Shown piece by piece: positions 32,596 through 42,057 of a stretch of DNA of 64,000 bases (its first letter is position 1; every line of letters starts with the position of its first letter). Below the pieces are notes generated by a model, which saw only the letters and a list, made by a program, of their open reading frames with translations, was not told where the DNA came from and did no database searches. The DNA lies in contig OX442322.1 in NCBI GenBank assembly GCA_949358305.1, forward strand, positions 3,472,001 through 3,536,000. Direction: 5' to 3'. Origin of the DNA: Strigamia acuminata (Eukaryota > Arthropoda > Chilopoda > Geophilomorpha > Linotaeniidae). The translations under genes and the position numbers were made by a program.

Positions 32596-34807
32596 TTCCC
32601 ATCTCGTATCCTTTTTTGCACAAAGCACAAACTCCCAAACTTTCTCAAATGTCTGAGTGATGGCTTGCGACCATAATACAGTTCCATTGGCGTCTTGTCA
32701 GAATTCAACTTCGCAATCCTGTTCCTGAGGTAGTTGAATGTTAGAATTGCTTCACCCCAAAATCGGTGTTCCAAGCCGGCATCGTAGACAAGCGCTCGCA
32801 TTCCATTGGCTAACGTTTGGTTGAGTCTCTCAGAAACTCCATTCTGGACTGGTGTGTATGCATTGGTCCTTTCGTGTTTGATTCCTTGTTCCTCAAGGTA
32901 TAACCCAAACTTGTTGGAGCAGAACTCCATCCCGTTGTCAGTTCGATGGCTAAAATTGACTTGCCGAGTAGCCGCTCAATTCGTTTTGCGTGCTTCCGAA
33001 ATAAATCAAACACCTCGTCCTTCCTTTTCATCAAAAACACTGTTGAATAACGTGAATAATCGTCCGTAATAGTGAGGAAATATCGGTTTCCTGACAGTGT
33101 AGGTGTTCCAAAGGCTCCGCATACATCCATGTGCAAAAGTTCCAGCGGCTCTTTTGACCTGATTCCCGGCAAAGACTTGTGTGGTACTGCATTTTTCTTT
33201 GCTAGGTCGCACACGTCGCATTGTGTTATTGGCACATCCAGCATTGGCAGTCCAATCACTGCATCCACTTTACTCATATGTTGTACGCTGGGAAAATGAA
33301 TATGTCCTAAACGTTTGTGCCAAAGTCGTGCTTCTTCTGGACTAGAAACATTCTTGCTCGATCCAACAGGTTGTTGTTTCTTTTCTTCACTAGTGTTCGC
33401 TTTGTTTCTTTCCTTCTCTTTCAATTTCTCAATGTCAGGTTTTTTGTCGCTAATTTGAATATAATATAGTCTGTCTTTCTTGACTCCCTGCATTAATTGG
33501 CTTTTCCATTGTGGGTCGTAGATTTTAACTAAACCCGCACCAATAGCGACTCTGCATCTCGCCTCATCAATACACGGCCCCGACAACAAATTTCTTCGTA
33601 AGTCCGGCGCATAGTAAACCTTTTTCAGCGTGATGGGAATTGTTTCGGTCCCAACCAAACACATGATGCAGACTTCTCCAACTCTTTGTATTTGTATTAG
33701 TGTTTTCTTATCAGCCTGACTAATTGTTCCCGTTGTTTTTTTGAAATTGTGGAATTGAGCCCTATCCTTACAAAAATGTCCAGTGGCTCCTGTGTCATAA
33801 ATCCAGCAATTATTTGCTCCACTGCACTGCAACATCTCTTGCTGACTCAATTCCGTGAGGAATCCAACATCCAGCATGTCGGCGTCAAGATCTTCGGCCG
33901 TATTCGACTTCATGTTGGTATTTGGTAGTGACTGTAGTTGAGTCGTGCAATCCTTTGCCCAATGTCCGTGCTGGTTGCACCGAAAACACAGCCCCCGTCC
34001 CGTTGACCCGGTCGTGTTTCCTCGGAAATTTCCTCTTGTGTTTTTGTTTCCTCGATAATTCGATTTGCTGCCCCTTTGTCCGCCCTGGTAGCCTCGGTTA
34101 TTTTGTCCAAAGTTCTCTTGTTGTTGGGGTTTCGAGGAATTTTTACCACTTTTTGCGTTAGTGGAACCTGCTCCCGTACTGAAGGCGTCTATGATTTGCC
34201 CCTGGCCCGAATCTCTTTTCTGTTGAGCGAGACGTCCTTCTTCGGCGACAAGCTCGGTTTCCACCTTCTCCAACGTGAAATTCACATCTTCCCATCTGTA
34301 GATGGCCTGTACTATGGACTGGTACTCTTGTGGTAAATATCTGATGAGCTGGAACGCTTGGTACAAGTTGTCTAATTGGTGTTTCACATCGGCGAGCTTC
34401 TTTGCAGCATTCCTTATTTTTGCAGCAAAAACACCAATTGTTTCTGTGTTTGGATCGAATTTTAAACCGAAAAATTCGTCCAGTAAACGTATAATCCGCG
34501 CACGTGAGACCGGTTCGAAATTCACCTTTAGTGTGTCCCACGCCTTTTTCGCGTCTTCTATTCCGCTTAACAACTCGTGGTATTGTTCCTCTATGGAATA
34601 GTAAATTAAACTAAAAGCCCGTCCTTTTCTGAGCTTGTAATCGGAACGATCGCGCCATGATGCTCCGGGTGCCAAAGCTTCCTCTGAACCGTCGGTGAAG
34701 GCCCAGCAACCGTGGTGCATCAGCAAAACCTTCATTTGCTGTTTCCACGTGTCGTAATTTGTCCTGTTTAGCAATGTCACTTTCCTCTCGAGTTTGTCCG
34801 ATTCCAT
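32580..34807 (-). pseudogene. copia-5 gag-protease-integrase, frameshifted and truncated
   Basis: From the ATG at 34807 (MESDKLERKV) one frame carries Gag (TNYDTWKQQMKVLLMH), a zinc knuckle (CFRCNQHGHWAKDC), the protease (WIYDTGATGHF, canonical DTGA), the integrase finger (WHKRLGHIH and CDVC) and the first catalytic region (LHMDVCGAF; C replaces the usual W). A frameshift near 32945 moves the second aspartate and the rest of the core (NGVSERLNQT) into the frame 32580-32930. That frame ends inside the LTR after LRKFGSLCFVQK. The lineage differs from copia-2 to -4 and is like the classical Drosophila copia/TNT group. It is non-autonomous. Confidence 0.9.
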
Positions 34808-35532
34808 TGCGTTTTTCCGTTGTATAAAGTGGCACTTTTCACACAAATGACCCCAAAAACACTTTCTGTACTGAATTTTTGCAACTAGGTGCAGTGTTGC
34901 AAGGTTAGTTCGCTCTTAAACTAAGTTAGTAAATCCTGTTACAACACTAAGCTAGCAATATCACAATATCGAAAATATAACAAAAATATAACGAAAATGT
35001 TCGAGAATGGTGTCTTCCAGACGTTTCTAGCTGTGTTTCTCGTTGTATTTTGCAGCTGGCAGTTGTCCTCTCTCGTTGTTTCCCGTCTTGTGTTGATTTC
35101 GCAAATTGTTCATTAATTTCCAGCTGGTTTCCGTGAAAATTCTTTTCCTCCGCTCGTGTTATCCTGGATTCCCGTTCACACTTCGAGTGTGGTTGACGAG
35201 AATAGTTTCGCTTGTGTAAACGTCGTCCAGTCGTTTCGACGACACGTTGCCAAAACGTATTGCGTCCCGCAATACCGGAATGAAATTCCGAAAAATGCGA
35301 AAAGAAATATAAATAAATGAAAAATCTAATATTGTTCGAACCAATTATTGTCCCTGCGCTCTTTGACATCTAGTTATTGACTGCAGAACCGTAAAATCCA
35401 GGCACAAACACTGATTGTTGACATCCACCATGGGCGCCGCCATCTTGGATGAAAATGAGGAAATTTTCACTGCTGACCTCAAATGACTCAAACTGCTTCA
35501 AAATCACTCTGGACACTTTTCCTGCTTTATAT
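34808..35532 (-). other. Untranslated leader of copia-5
   Basis: About 0.7 kb between the primer-binding site and the gag ATG. Nothing beyond unsupported short frames. Confidence 0.6.
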
Positions 35533-35543
35533 TGGCCCATAAC
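35533..35543 (-). other. Primer-binding site of copia-5 (tRNA-iMet anticodon half)
   Basis: GGTTATGGGCC on the minus strand just inside the 5' LTR. It is complementary to the anticodon arm of initiator tRNA-Met (GGCCCATAACC), the half-tRNA priming known for copia, and differs from the 3'-end priming site of copia-2 to -4. Confidence 0.75.
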
Positions 35544-35545
35544 CT

Positions 35546-35741
35546 TGTTAGAATTGTTTATAAACTTGTGTGAATAGCATTGATCTGCAATGGTGTGGAA
35601 AAAGTCCAATGATAAGAAACAGCCAGGTGTTCACAGGTGTGAATTCAAACATAGAGTGAGAGCTTTATTCTCAAGTCATGTGACTCCTTAAGTATACAGT
35701 GCCACCTAAAGGCATATTATGACAGTTAAATATGTGAGACA
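35546..35741 (-). repeat. 5' LTR of copia-5
   Basis: 196 bp, TG...CA on the minus strand, nearly identical to 32400-32595. Confidence 0.88.
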
Positions 35742-36165
35742 TTGCTCGTAATGTGAATAGGCAAAAGCAAACAAATACATATGCAACAATTGAGAATATT
35801 ATTGCTTGATAATACGACAGAATAACAGAGTAATCAATGAGTACGACAAGTTAACACACGTGTGGTGAAAATAAAATACCGAATAAAACTTCGGTTGGGA
35901 ATTTATTACTAATAAAATTACCCAAGCCTCGACCGCGACTTATTTTTAATAATTAGTGCTACCACGCAAAAGTTCAATAACGTATTATCTGAATTTAAGC
36001 TTCTACATTATTCGATAGAACAATTAATTCTCCTGCTAAATTAGCTAAGGGGCCGTCCATAAATTACGTAACGCCTGGAGGGAGGGGAGGGGGTTTCAAA
36101 TTTTGTTACGGGTTGTTACGACGGGGAGGGGGGGGGGTTTAATTATGTTACGTAACAAATTTTTT
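35742..36165. other. Non-coding: unknown repeat pieces
   Basis: No gene. Bases 35923-35941 are the exact reverse complement of 57388-57406 inside gypsy-3, with weaker similarity around them, so part may be a gypsy-3-like fragment. Bases 36052-36165 form a compact segment starting GGGGCCGTCCATAAATTACG, with long G runs and GTTACG/CGTAAC motifs. It looks like a small repeat unit, but I cannot name it. Confidence 0.4.
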
Positions 36166-36452
36166 ACAATGTCAAATTTCGTGCTGATGAGAGCAATTAG
36201 ATGAGTCAGGATGCCGTCGGTTGCGTAAAATAAAACTATATCATCGACATAGATTAGCATCACGGCGGAGGTTCCGTAGATGTATACACAGTTGCATCCT
36301 GGTAATCTCCGAAATCCTAAATTGCGCAAGGTTTGATCAAGTTTTTCAAACCATTGTCGCCCCGACTGGTGGAGACCATAGAACGAATTTATCAGGAGCC
36401 ATACGTGATCTGGATGTGAACACGTCGCGCCAGCTGGAATGCGCATGTACAC
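36166..36452 (-). pseudogene. copia reverse transcriptase fragment
   Basis: About 95 codons of copia reverse transcriptase: MRIPAGATCS, SFYGLHQSGRQW and LIYVDDIVLFY. It is closely related to the same segment of copia-1. Both ends are abrupt: one at the G-rich repeat, the other fused to the Polinton coiled-coil gene. Confidence 0.85.
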
Positions 36453-36468
36453 TTTATGCGCAAGATCG

Positions 36469-37056
36469 TCATATAGGTTTGTTGTGCTCTATTTCCGCAA
36501 CTATTTCAGCCTTATATGTATCTAGCATTGCATTAACTTGCTCACCATCCAGTAAACTCTGTTTGATGCATGCTATTTCTGCAGTCATTTCAGCCTTATC
36601 TGCATCTAGCTTTGCTTTAACTCGCTCATCATCCTGTAAACTCTGTTTGATGCGCTCTATTTCTGCAGTCATTTCAGCCTTAATTTGCCCATCATCCTGT
36701 AAACTTTGTTTGATGTGTTCTATTTCCATATCCATTTCTGCCTTATGTGCACCTATGTTTGCTTTAACTCGTTCATTGTGCTGTAAACTCTGTTCAATAT
36801 GGTCGTCGACTCGAGATTTTATATCTTCCATAAGCACTGCAGAATCTGCAGCTGCCGGGTCTGGTATTCCAACGTCAAAATCTTTTTTTAGTTGAGCGAT
36901 ATCGTTTCTGTGGCCGAACACCATTCGCCTAATCTGCTTGTGTTCGTCATGCGTTAAATTACTTCCGTCTTGTTTGGCAATTTTGCGTGGGGTCAGTCCA
37001 AATCTATGGACTGGATTTAAGTGAAAGTTGTCTCTTGCCTTTTTAATGCTCCCCAT
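36469..37056 (-). CDS. Polinton coiled-coil protein, 3' end lost
   Basis: About 195 codons from the ATG at 37056 (MGSIKKARDNFH). The C-terminal half contains about four copies of a 20-31-residue heptad-rich unit (IEHIKQSLQDD, IERIKQSLQDDERVKAKL, IACIKQSLLDGEQVNAML), predicted to form a long coiled coil. The last residues (NKPI) come from the junction with the copia fragment, so the natural end is missing. It overlaps the end of the upstream protease gene by about 40 bases in another frame, the compact spacing usual in Polintons. Function unknown; a fibre-like or tegument-like structural role is conceivable. Confidence 0.65.
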   Translation of the reverse strand: MGSIKKARDNFHLNPVHRFGLTPRKIAKQDGSNLTHDEHKQIRRMVFGHRNDIAQLKKDFDVGIPDPAAADSAVLMEDIKSRVDDHIEQSLQHNERVKANIGAHKAEMDMEIEHIKQSLQDDGQIKAEMTAEIERIKQSLQDDERVKAKLDADKAEMTAEIACIKQSLLDGEQVNAMLDTYKAEIVAEIEHNKPI

Positions 37057-37367
37057 TTTTTTAATACGAACAAACACAAATGTCCGCACGTGACTTCGTC
37101 AAACGATTGATACTGATAAACATTATATTTTATATTGTCTCCCAGGTAACGGTACAATTCAATAGGAGGTGGAAGATCGCTGAAACTATCAAAGTATAAT
37201 TTGTCTCGCTTGTTTTTAGCGTACGCCACCCAATGGCTACCACTTTGCAGATGCTTATTCAAATTAACAATCCCGCATTCAAAGGGTCTGGCTTTGACGG
37301 GCAACGTGTCTCTGGAGAACACTCCTCTGAAGAATGGAATATTCATTCGTCTAGCCAATTTGCCCAA
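37017..37367 (-). CDS. Adenovirus-type cysteine protease (adenain-like), copy 1
   Basis: A small papain/Ulp1-fold protease that in adenoviruses and Polintons cleaves capsid and core precursors. The triad is visible: histidine in GSHWVAY, aspartate in YFDSFSD, cysteine in TCGHLCLF. Similarity to a protease N-terminus continues upstream in frame past the given start, but I see no ATG there. The only in-frame ATG lies at 37346 (RRMNIPFF), so the start is uncertain and may have decayed. It overlaps the pX-like gene upstream and the coiled-coil gene downstream. A second, different protease of this type lies at 43487. Confidence 0.85.
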   Translation of the reverse strand: MGKLARRMNIPFFRGVFSRDTLPVKARPFECGIVNLNKHLQSGSHWVAYAKNKRDKLYFDSFSDLPPPIELYRYLGDNIKYNVYQYQSFDEVTCGHLCLFVLKKWGALKRQETTFT

Positions 37368-37390
37368 TTGCAGGGAATCCAGCGGTTGAA

Positions 37391-37870
37391 TTATTGCCCC
37401 ATCTTTCCCGCCGCCGACGAGCCGTACGATTTCAAGTAGAAATCTTTTCCAGTTTTGCGAATCCGTAATTTTTTCATTAACGACTGTCGTACACCTTTGC
37501 CTTCAGTGGCTAGATTGTGGCGCTTGGCTTCATCGACCATTTCCTTATTTGTTTTTGCCTAGTCTACGGCTTTAGCGATCCCTGCTGCACCCCCAGCCAG
37601 TCCTCCCAATGCCCCCAATAATGGAAGCAGCAATGGAAAGAATCCACCAGTTTGTCTAACCTGTTTCGTAGGTATGCTTAAAGTCATGCCTTTCTTTTTA
37701 GAACCGACCTTTTTAATCTTATTTAGCTGTCTATCAGTAAGAGACAAGCCATGATTGCCGTTCAGTTGTTTATACTTCAATCTTAAGTGTAAGGGTATCC
37801 TTTTTTTGATGGATTTGGATACCTTTCGTTGCTGATTGGGGGTTAACGCTACCTTATGCATTTTATACAT
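37391..37870 (-). pseudogene. pX-like core/minor virion protein with in-frame stop
   Basis: A basic protein begun at the ATG at 37870 (MYKMHKVAL). It has a lysine/arginine-rich N-terminus, a QTGGF motif and a hydrophobic glycine/alanine/leucine segment (FFPLLLPLLGALGG), the layout of insect Polinton pX-type proteins, probably a membrane-active or DNA-condensing virion component. A TAG at 37559-37561 interrupts it. The same frame then stays open another 55 codons, basic and ending with KDFYLKSYGS, to a TAA at 37391-37393. The continuation has the expected character for this family, so the stop is likely a recent lesion or, less likely, read through. Confidence 0.75.
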
Positions 37871-37889
37871 CTCTTATTTTTTTATAATT

Positions 37890-39212
37890 TTAATATAATA
37901 CTTCAATTTTGCCTTTGTCTAATTTCATATTCATCAACCTGTCGCCTATTATCAAAGCGTAGGCTTTAGTATTGGCCGGGACTGCCGTTTCAAATTTCAT
38001 TTTTATTTGCATGTCGATTATGCCGGTTTTCAGCCTGTCACTCTGTTTCGAGCAATCGATCACGATCAGCGGGTACAGTTTCGCATAATCCCACGCGTTG
38101 AACATTATATCGGATGCGCCGTAGTAATCTTTCCTAAATTGGATGCACGATTCCAGAAACCTACTGAAATTGCTATTTTCAAAGTTCTCGTTCGAGTCTA
38201 AATAGGGATACCGCTCGGAGTTCAGGTAAGCGTGAACTTCGTTGACTTTAACGGTGTCGAATATCGCCGTATTTTTGGTTTGGTCGTTTCTTTTATCGGT
38301 CTGAAATCCGACAATGATGTACCGCGGTTTCTCGGAAGTGCTGGTGGTTACCACTCGCCAGGCATGCTCTGTGGTTTGCGGCAAGTCCGACATTTCGAAC
38401 AACCAATGGCGAAACGCTAAGGGAATATTCACGCCTCTATCCATGGCTGCGAGCAATCGACTCTTTTGCACGTCGGATAGAATAACGTGCGGCATCAACT
38501 AATACAATTGTTGGAGAACTATTTTACCTCCAGGAATGGCTTGCTGGACTCCAGCTGCGGGTTTGGTCGCGGCTTTAAAAATGGCATCGTCGTTATGCGT
38601 TCTCATCAAAGTTAAAACTTGTTTCGCGCCGTAAATGACTTTGTTGTAGTCTTCAAAGAATCCCATCAGATGGGTCAGTGGCACTAACAACGAAAAGGTA
38701 TCGTGCTTTTTTGGCAACAAGTTGTATAACCTGCGCCGTTCCTCAAATCCAGGATTGTCTAGGTCCACAGCAACGCCGGTCTTGTGGTCGGGTAACCAGC
38801 CCATATTTTCAATCGCGTTTTGGTGATTGTGATACGTCAAAGCGCCTTTCATAGTTGTGGCATAGCCCGGATAATTAATTTCGTCAATTAGTTTGTCACC
38901 GATGTGATATTTTAGGTTGCTGAAGAGAAAAGGCATGAAATTATTTACTAGCATTGCCGCATCATCGGTGTCTTTTCCTTCTGACGCATATTTCGTCCCA
39001 TCATCTTTTGTCAACTGTCCCGTTACGCATACGTAACTTTTATAGAGATGTGTCCAGATATCTTCGTTCTGTATGATTAGTCGAATTTCAGAGTTCACGT
39101 TATTCAAATTCGTGCCAATAATCGGGTGATACTCGTGGTATCTGTACGCATTTACGGATTCGTCGATGACGAACGGTTGTTCGACGTCTAAATAATTTTC
39201 GGCGACTTGCAT
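37890..39212 (-). pseudogene. Polinton major capsid protein (double jelly roll) with in-frame stop
   Basis: A 441-codon frame from the ATG at 39212 (MQVAENYLDVEQP). It matches the insect family annotated as F54H12.2-like, now known to be the double-jelly-roll major capsid protein of Polintons/adintoviruses; the length fits the family. Motifs include NLNNVNSEIRLIIQNEDIW, FLFSNLKYHIGDKLIDEIN, LVPLTHLMGFFEDY and, after the break, DRGVNIPLAFRHWLFEM. A single TAG at 38499-38501 splits it near the middle. Frame and similarity continue without shift on both sides. The rest shows no decay. Confidence 0.88.
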
Positions 39213-39425
39213 GGTTGCTATTTTTTAATTACGTAATATATATATTTTTTTATATTTTTTTTAAAAAGAGTTTATATAATCTCGATTATCGGGACGAAGC
39301 AAAGCTACTTTCATTTCCACATTGCCGCCGCCTCTCATAGCCAGTTCTATTGTAGGCTTCTCTTTTGCGACGACATAATGCGTCGTAATATTTTTTTTCT
39401 TAAATATAACCAACATGTTATTTTT
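39213..39425. other. AT-rich gap between capsid genes
   Basis: No gene. It contains T-runs and a TATATATA tract just upstream of the major capsid gene, plausible as its promoter. Confidence 0.4.
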
Positions 39426-40157
39426 TTAAACAGATGTTTTTCTTCTCAAATGGAACCGCGCGGTAAAAACTTCCCATCTGAGATCGATGGGTTTACTATC
39501 TTAATTGGTCAACCATATTCTGACTTTGTGAATTTTGGATTGATTTTTTACCGGCAAGTACAGTATGTTATTCGACATTTCGACTATTTTGAAACCGGTC
39601 GGAACGTTCGGAAAAAACGCGTAAATAATCGGAGATGCTTCACCGTTCAAGTACGAATTGGTAATTATATCGCAGTGCACCAGTATGGTGTTTATGTGAA
39701 AAATGTTAACGGGATTGACCGACTTGCTGGTTTTGGCCAAATATTCGCGTTTTTCAAATCCGAATAAATGAGCCATGTTATTCTCGTGCCTGAAATCTAC
39801 GGCATATTTGATTTGACTTATCGTCAACGTCGTAGATAAAGTGTTAATATTCTCTTTTATGTCGATGTACGGTAGGTCACTGTTTTGGTCCCAATGTCCT
39901 CTCGCTTTCATCTCGGTATGTAATCAAGCGATAATGTCGACGAGTTCGTAACCACCGGGAGGGAAAGTAATGATTAGCGATGTTTTCGTTTTATCGATCG
40001 AATACACGAATACGTTGTTTTCCTTGGTGATATTTGGCATTGAATTAAAAGTCTCCAGACTCACTAATCCCAATTCAAATTCATCCTCGCCCAGTAATAA
40101 AGGCGACGAGAATGTGGTGAGAAAATCGGTTTTTGTGCTACTTAATACAATCGACAT
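39426..40157 (-). pseudogene. Polinton minor capsid (penton-like) protein with two in-frame stops
   Basis: A 244-codon frame from the ATG at 40157 (MSIVLSSTKTDF). The N-terminus holds ELGLVSLETFNSMPNI and FPPGGYELVDI, hallmarks of the single-jelly-roll minor capsid protein that forms virion vertices. A TGA at 39924-39926 and a TAA at 39501-39503 interrupt it. Between and after the stops the frame remains open (GHWDQNSDLPY, FKIVEMSNNILYLPV) and ends at 39426. No frameshift is needed to follow it. It lies ten bases from the DUF8207-type gene. Confidence 0.8.
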
Positions 40158-40167
40158 GTTGTTTTTT

Positions 40168-41358
40168 TTAATTCGCGAGAATTTTCTTACGCATGTTTTC
40201 AAACTTGGTTTTATCGAGGACTCTTTCTTCTTTCAGTTCTATAAGTATTTCTACAATTTCATTGTCGTGAGATTGGTTTCCGGCATCCCGTGATGCGTGC
40301 AACAATCGCAGCCTGTCTATTAATTCGTCCGGGTTATTGTAATACTTGTAGTCTACGGTATTGCGCGGCCGAAACGTTTTTGTGACGCCTTTGCCAGCTT
40401 GGGGTGTCTTCTTGTCAGCTTGGGGTGTCTTCTTGGCAGCTAGATGTATTTTGTACTGCTCCCAAATTGGTTTAACCACTACTAAGTATTTTTCTCCTTT
40501 ACTAGCTTTGGGCAGATTAGTTGATGGATCATTTTTTCTATATATTGCTTTACTATTGACTAGTATCTGGGCGTAATCGTTTATTGCATCATTATCAGCA
40601 TACGGATCCTTCGGAGGAGCTTTATTTACAAGAAAATCTATTAAGGTGTTACTCGCTTTGTACTTTTTATTTTTTACAACGACGTGACCCTGGATAAATG
40701 TAATCTCTTCAACTCCTATTTTAAACTTCTTTTCATTCTTATCAAATCGGACTCCAAACACAGTGTCTACAAAAGGTGCTCTTTCGGCATAATGTTTTAT
40801 GAAACCTAGGTAATCAGCGGGTAGGTTTTCTTCGTCTTTCATTTCCAATTCAAGACTTCTTCGTAAGTCTTGATGATATTTTGTATTTTGTTCTAAAGGT
40901 TCGTCGTCATCATCGTCATCATCATCGAGATTCGCTTCTCCCACACTTCGAAATGAAGTTTCTTCCTCCTCCTTGTTTAGATAAGAGTCGTCAAACGCTC
41001 GTTGGGAAGTTCTAAGTTGACTTAAGGACAAACTTCGTCTGAACTGTCTTCTAATGGCCGAATTTTTCCGACTCCTGACGGGTGTATCTATATCCGCTTT
41101 GTATTTTAATTTATTAGGCTCGCTTTTAACGTAAGTGGAAGGTGACGATTTGAAAGTCTTGGGTGGTAGAGGTAGAGCAAGAGGTTGTATTGCTGGCAAT
41201 TGCTGTGGCAGGCTATGCAATGCTGTAGTAACCGGTTTGAAGAATGCACCGAGCGCTTTATCTTCGGATCCTCGGTTTAACTTATCTTGCAGAAACTTTT
41301 TTTTCAAGCTCTGTTTTAATTTTTCGTAATTTCCACGCTGCTGTTTATTCATGTTCAT
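40168..41358 (-). CDS. DUF8207-type Polinton protein
   Basis: 396 intact codons from the ATG at 41358. The N-terminus is basic and proline-rich, followed by an acidic run of eight aspartates (about residue 150). The middle (FVDTVFGVRFDKNEKKFKIG, VVVKNKKYKASNTLIDFL) and the C-terminus (PDELIDRLRLLHASRDAGN) match the family called DUF8207 in insect Polintons. Its role is not established; position between packaging ATPase and minor capsid gene suggests a virion or packaging protein. It overlaps the end of the ATPase gene by 14 bases in another frame. Confidence 0.8.
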   Translation of the reverse strand: MNMNKQQRGNYEKLKQSLKKKFLQDKLNRGSEDKALGAFFKPVTTALHSLPQQLPAIQPLALPLPPKTFKSSPSTYVKSEPNKLKYKADIDTPVRSRKNSAIRRQFRRSLSLSQLRTSQRAFDDSYLNKEEEETSFRSVGEANLDDDDDDDDEPLEQNTKYHQDLRRSLELEMKDEENLPADYLGFIKHYAERAPFVDTVFGVRFDKNEKKFKIGVEEITFIQGHVVVKNKKYKASNTLIDFLVNKAPPKDPYADNDAINDYAQILVNSKAIYRKNDPSTNLPKASKGEKYLVVVKPIWEQYKIHLAAKKTPQADKKTPQAGKGVTKTFRPRNTVDYKYYNNPDELIDRLRLLHASRDAGNQSHDNEIVEILIELKEERVLDKTKFENMRKKILAN

Positions 41359-42022
41359 TTTTTAAAAATGGGGAAAATTTATTTTTATATCTCCCGCTTG
41401 ACATAGACTTGGTCTTGTCAATCGTGAGAAAGCCAAACGTATCATCGTCCCAACATGATTTACACACGTCTCTGAATCGAACGTACGTCATGTCCGTTCC
41501 AACATGGTTGTCAAAAACGTGTTTCTTGTTTCTTTCGTCTTGTCTGAACATGATTATTAAATTGGCATTGTCTTTTATCACCTGTTTTGGGATTCGGGAA
41601 TAAGTCTGACATAAGTAAAAGCAATCCACGTTACTATGACGGCCCTGAGCAAAATATTTCTTAATATTATGTTGTTTGTCGGTCATCACATCGTCAAACA
41701 CAAAAATAGACTTGTTCACGGATTTATCAAAAAGTTGTTCGGGAGACGGTACATGTTCGTTGCACGGGAAGAAATGAGCTACTTGTTCGCTTAATTCCGA
41801 TTCTAGATCCTGGAACAACTCTCTTAACCGTTTGTATTTTGGTTGAAATAAAGTTTTAGAAAACACCATCAGCTTGTCAAACCATAGCCAGTGCAGGAAG
41901 TTTAGCAGCAGATTCGTTTTCCCACATTCGGCCGGGCCACACATGATGCATCTTATGTTTTTCGGCAGCATCGACTTATCACATTTGTCCAAACGCCCCG
42001 TGTCAAAATTTATGACATTCAT
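41345..42022 (-). CDS. FtsK/HerA-type DNA-packaging ATPase
   Basis: 225 intact codons. Walker A is GPAECGKTNLL near residue 30 and Walker B is SIFVFDDVM near 115; NANLIIMFRQD lies near 160. The family pumps DNA into preformed capsids in adenovirus-like, poxvirus-like and Polinton elements. Length is normal. The start ATG at 42022 faces the divergent plus-strand zinc-ribbon gene at 42058 across 35 bases, so the two probably share a promoter. It is one of the few undamaged genes in the element. Confidence 0.92.
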   Translation of the reverse strand: MNVINFDTGRLDKCDKSMLPKNIRCIMCGPAECGKTNLLLNFLHWLWFDKLMVFSKTLFQPKYKRLRELFQDLESELSEQVAHFFPCNEHVPSPEQLFDKSVNKSIFVFDDVMTDKQHNIKKYFAQGRHSNVDCFYLCQTYSRIPKQVIKDNANLIIMFRQDERNKKHVFDNHVGTDMTYVRFRDVCKSCWDDDTFGFLTIDKTKSMSSGRYKNKFSPFLKNEHE

Positions 42023-42057
42023 TTTTTATATTGCCGTAATAAAAAAAAAAGACAAAC

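Larger units (their letters stand above)
32400..35741 (-). mobile_element. copia-5: internally deleted copia with two near-identical LTRs
   Basis: Two 196-bp LTRs (32400-32595, 35546-35741) differing at about two positions bracket a leader and gag-protease-integrase. Everything from the integrase C-terminus through reverse transcriptase and RNase H is missing, and the coding frame runs straight into the 3' LTR. Flanking five-mers (cacgt and ttgct) do not match, so no target duplication is visible. Confidence 0.85.

Noticed and set aside
38007-38502. Plus-strand frames opposite the major capsid gene
   Set aside because: Antisense shadows; capsid similarity is on the minus strand.
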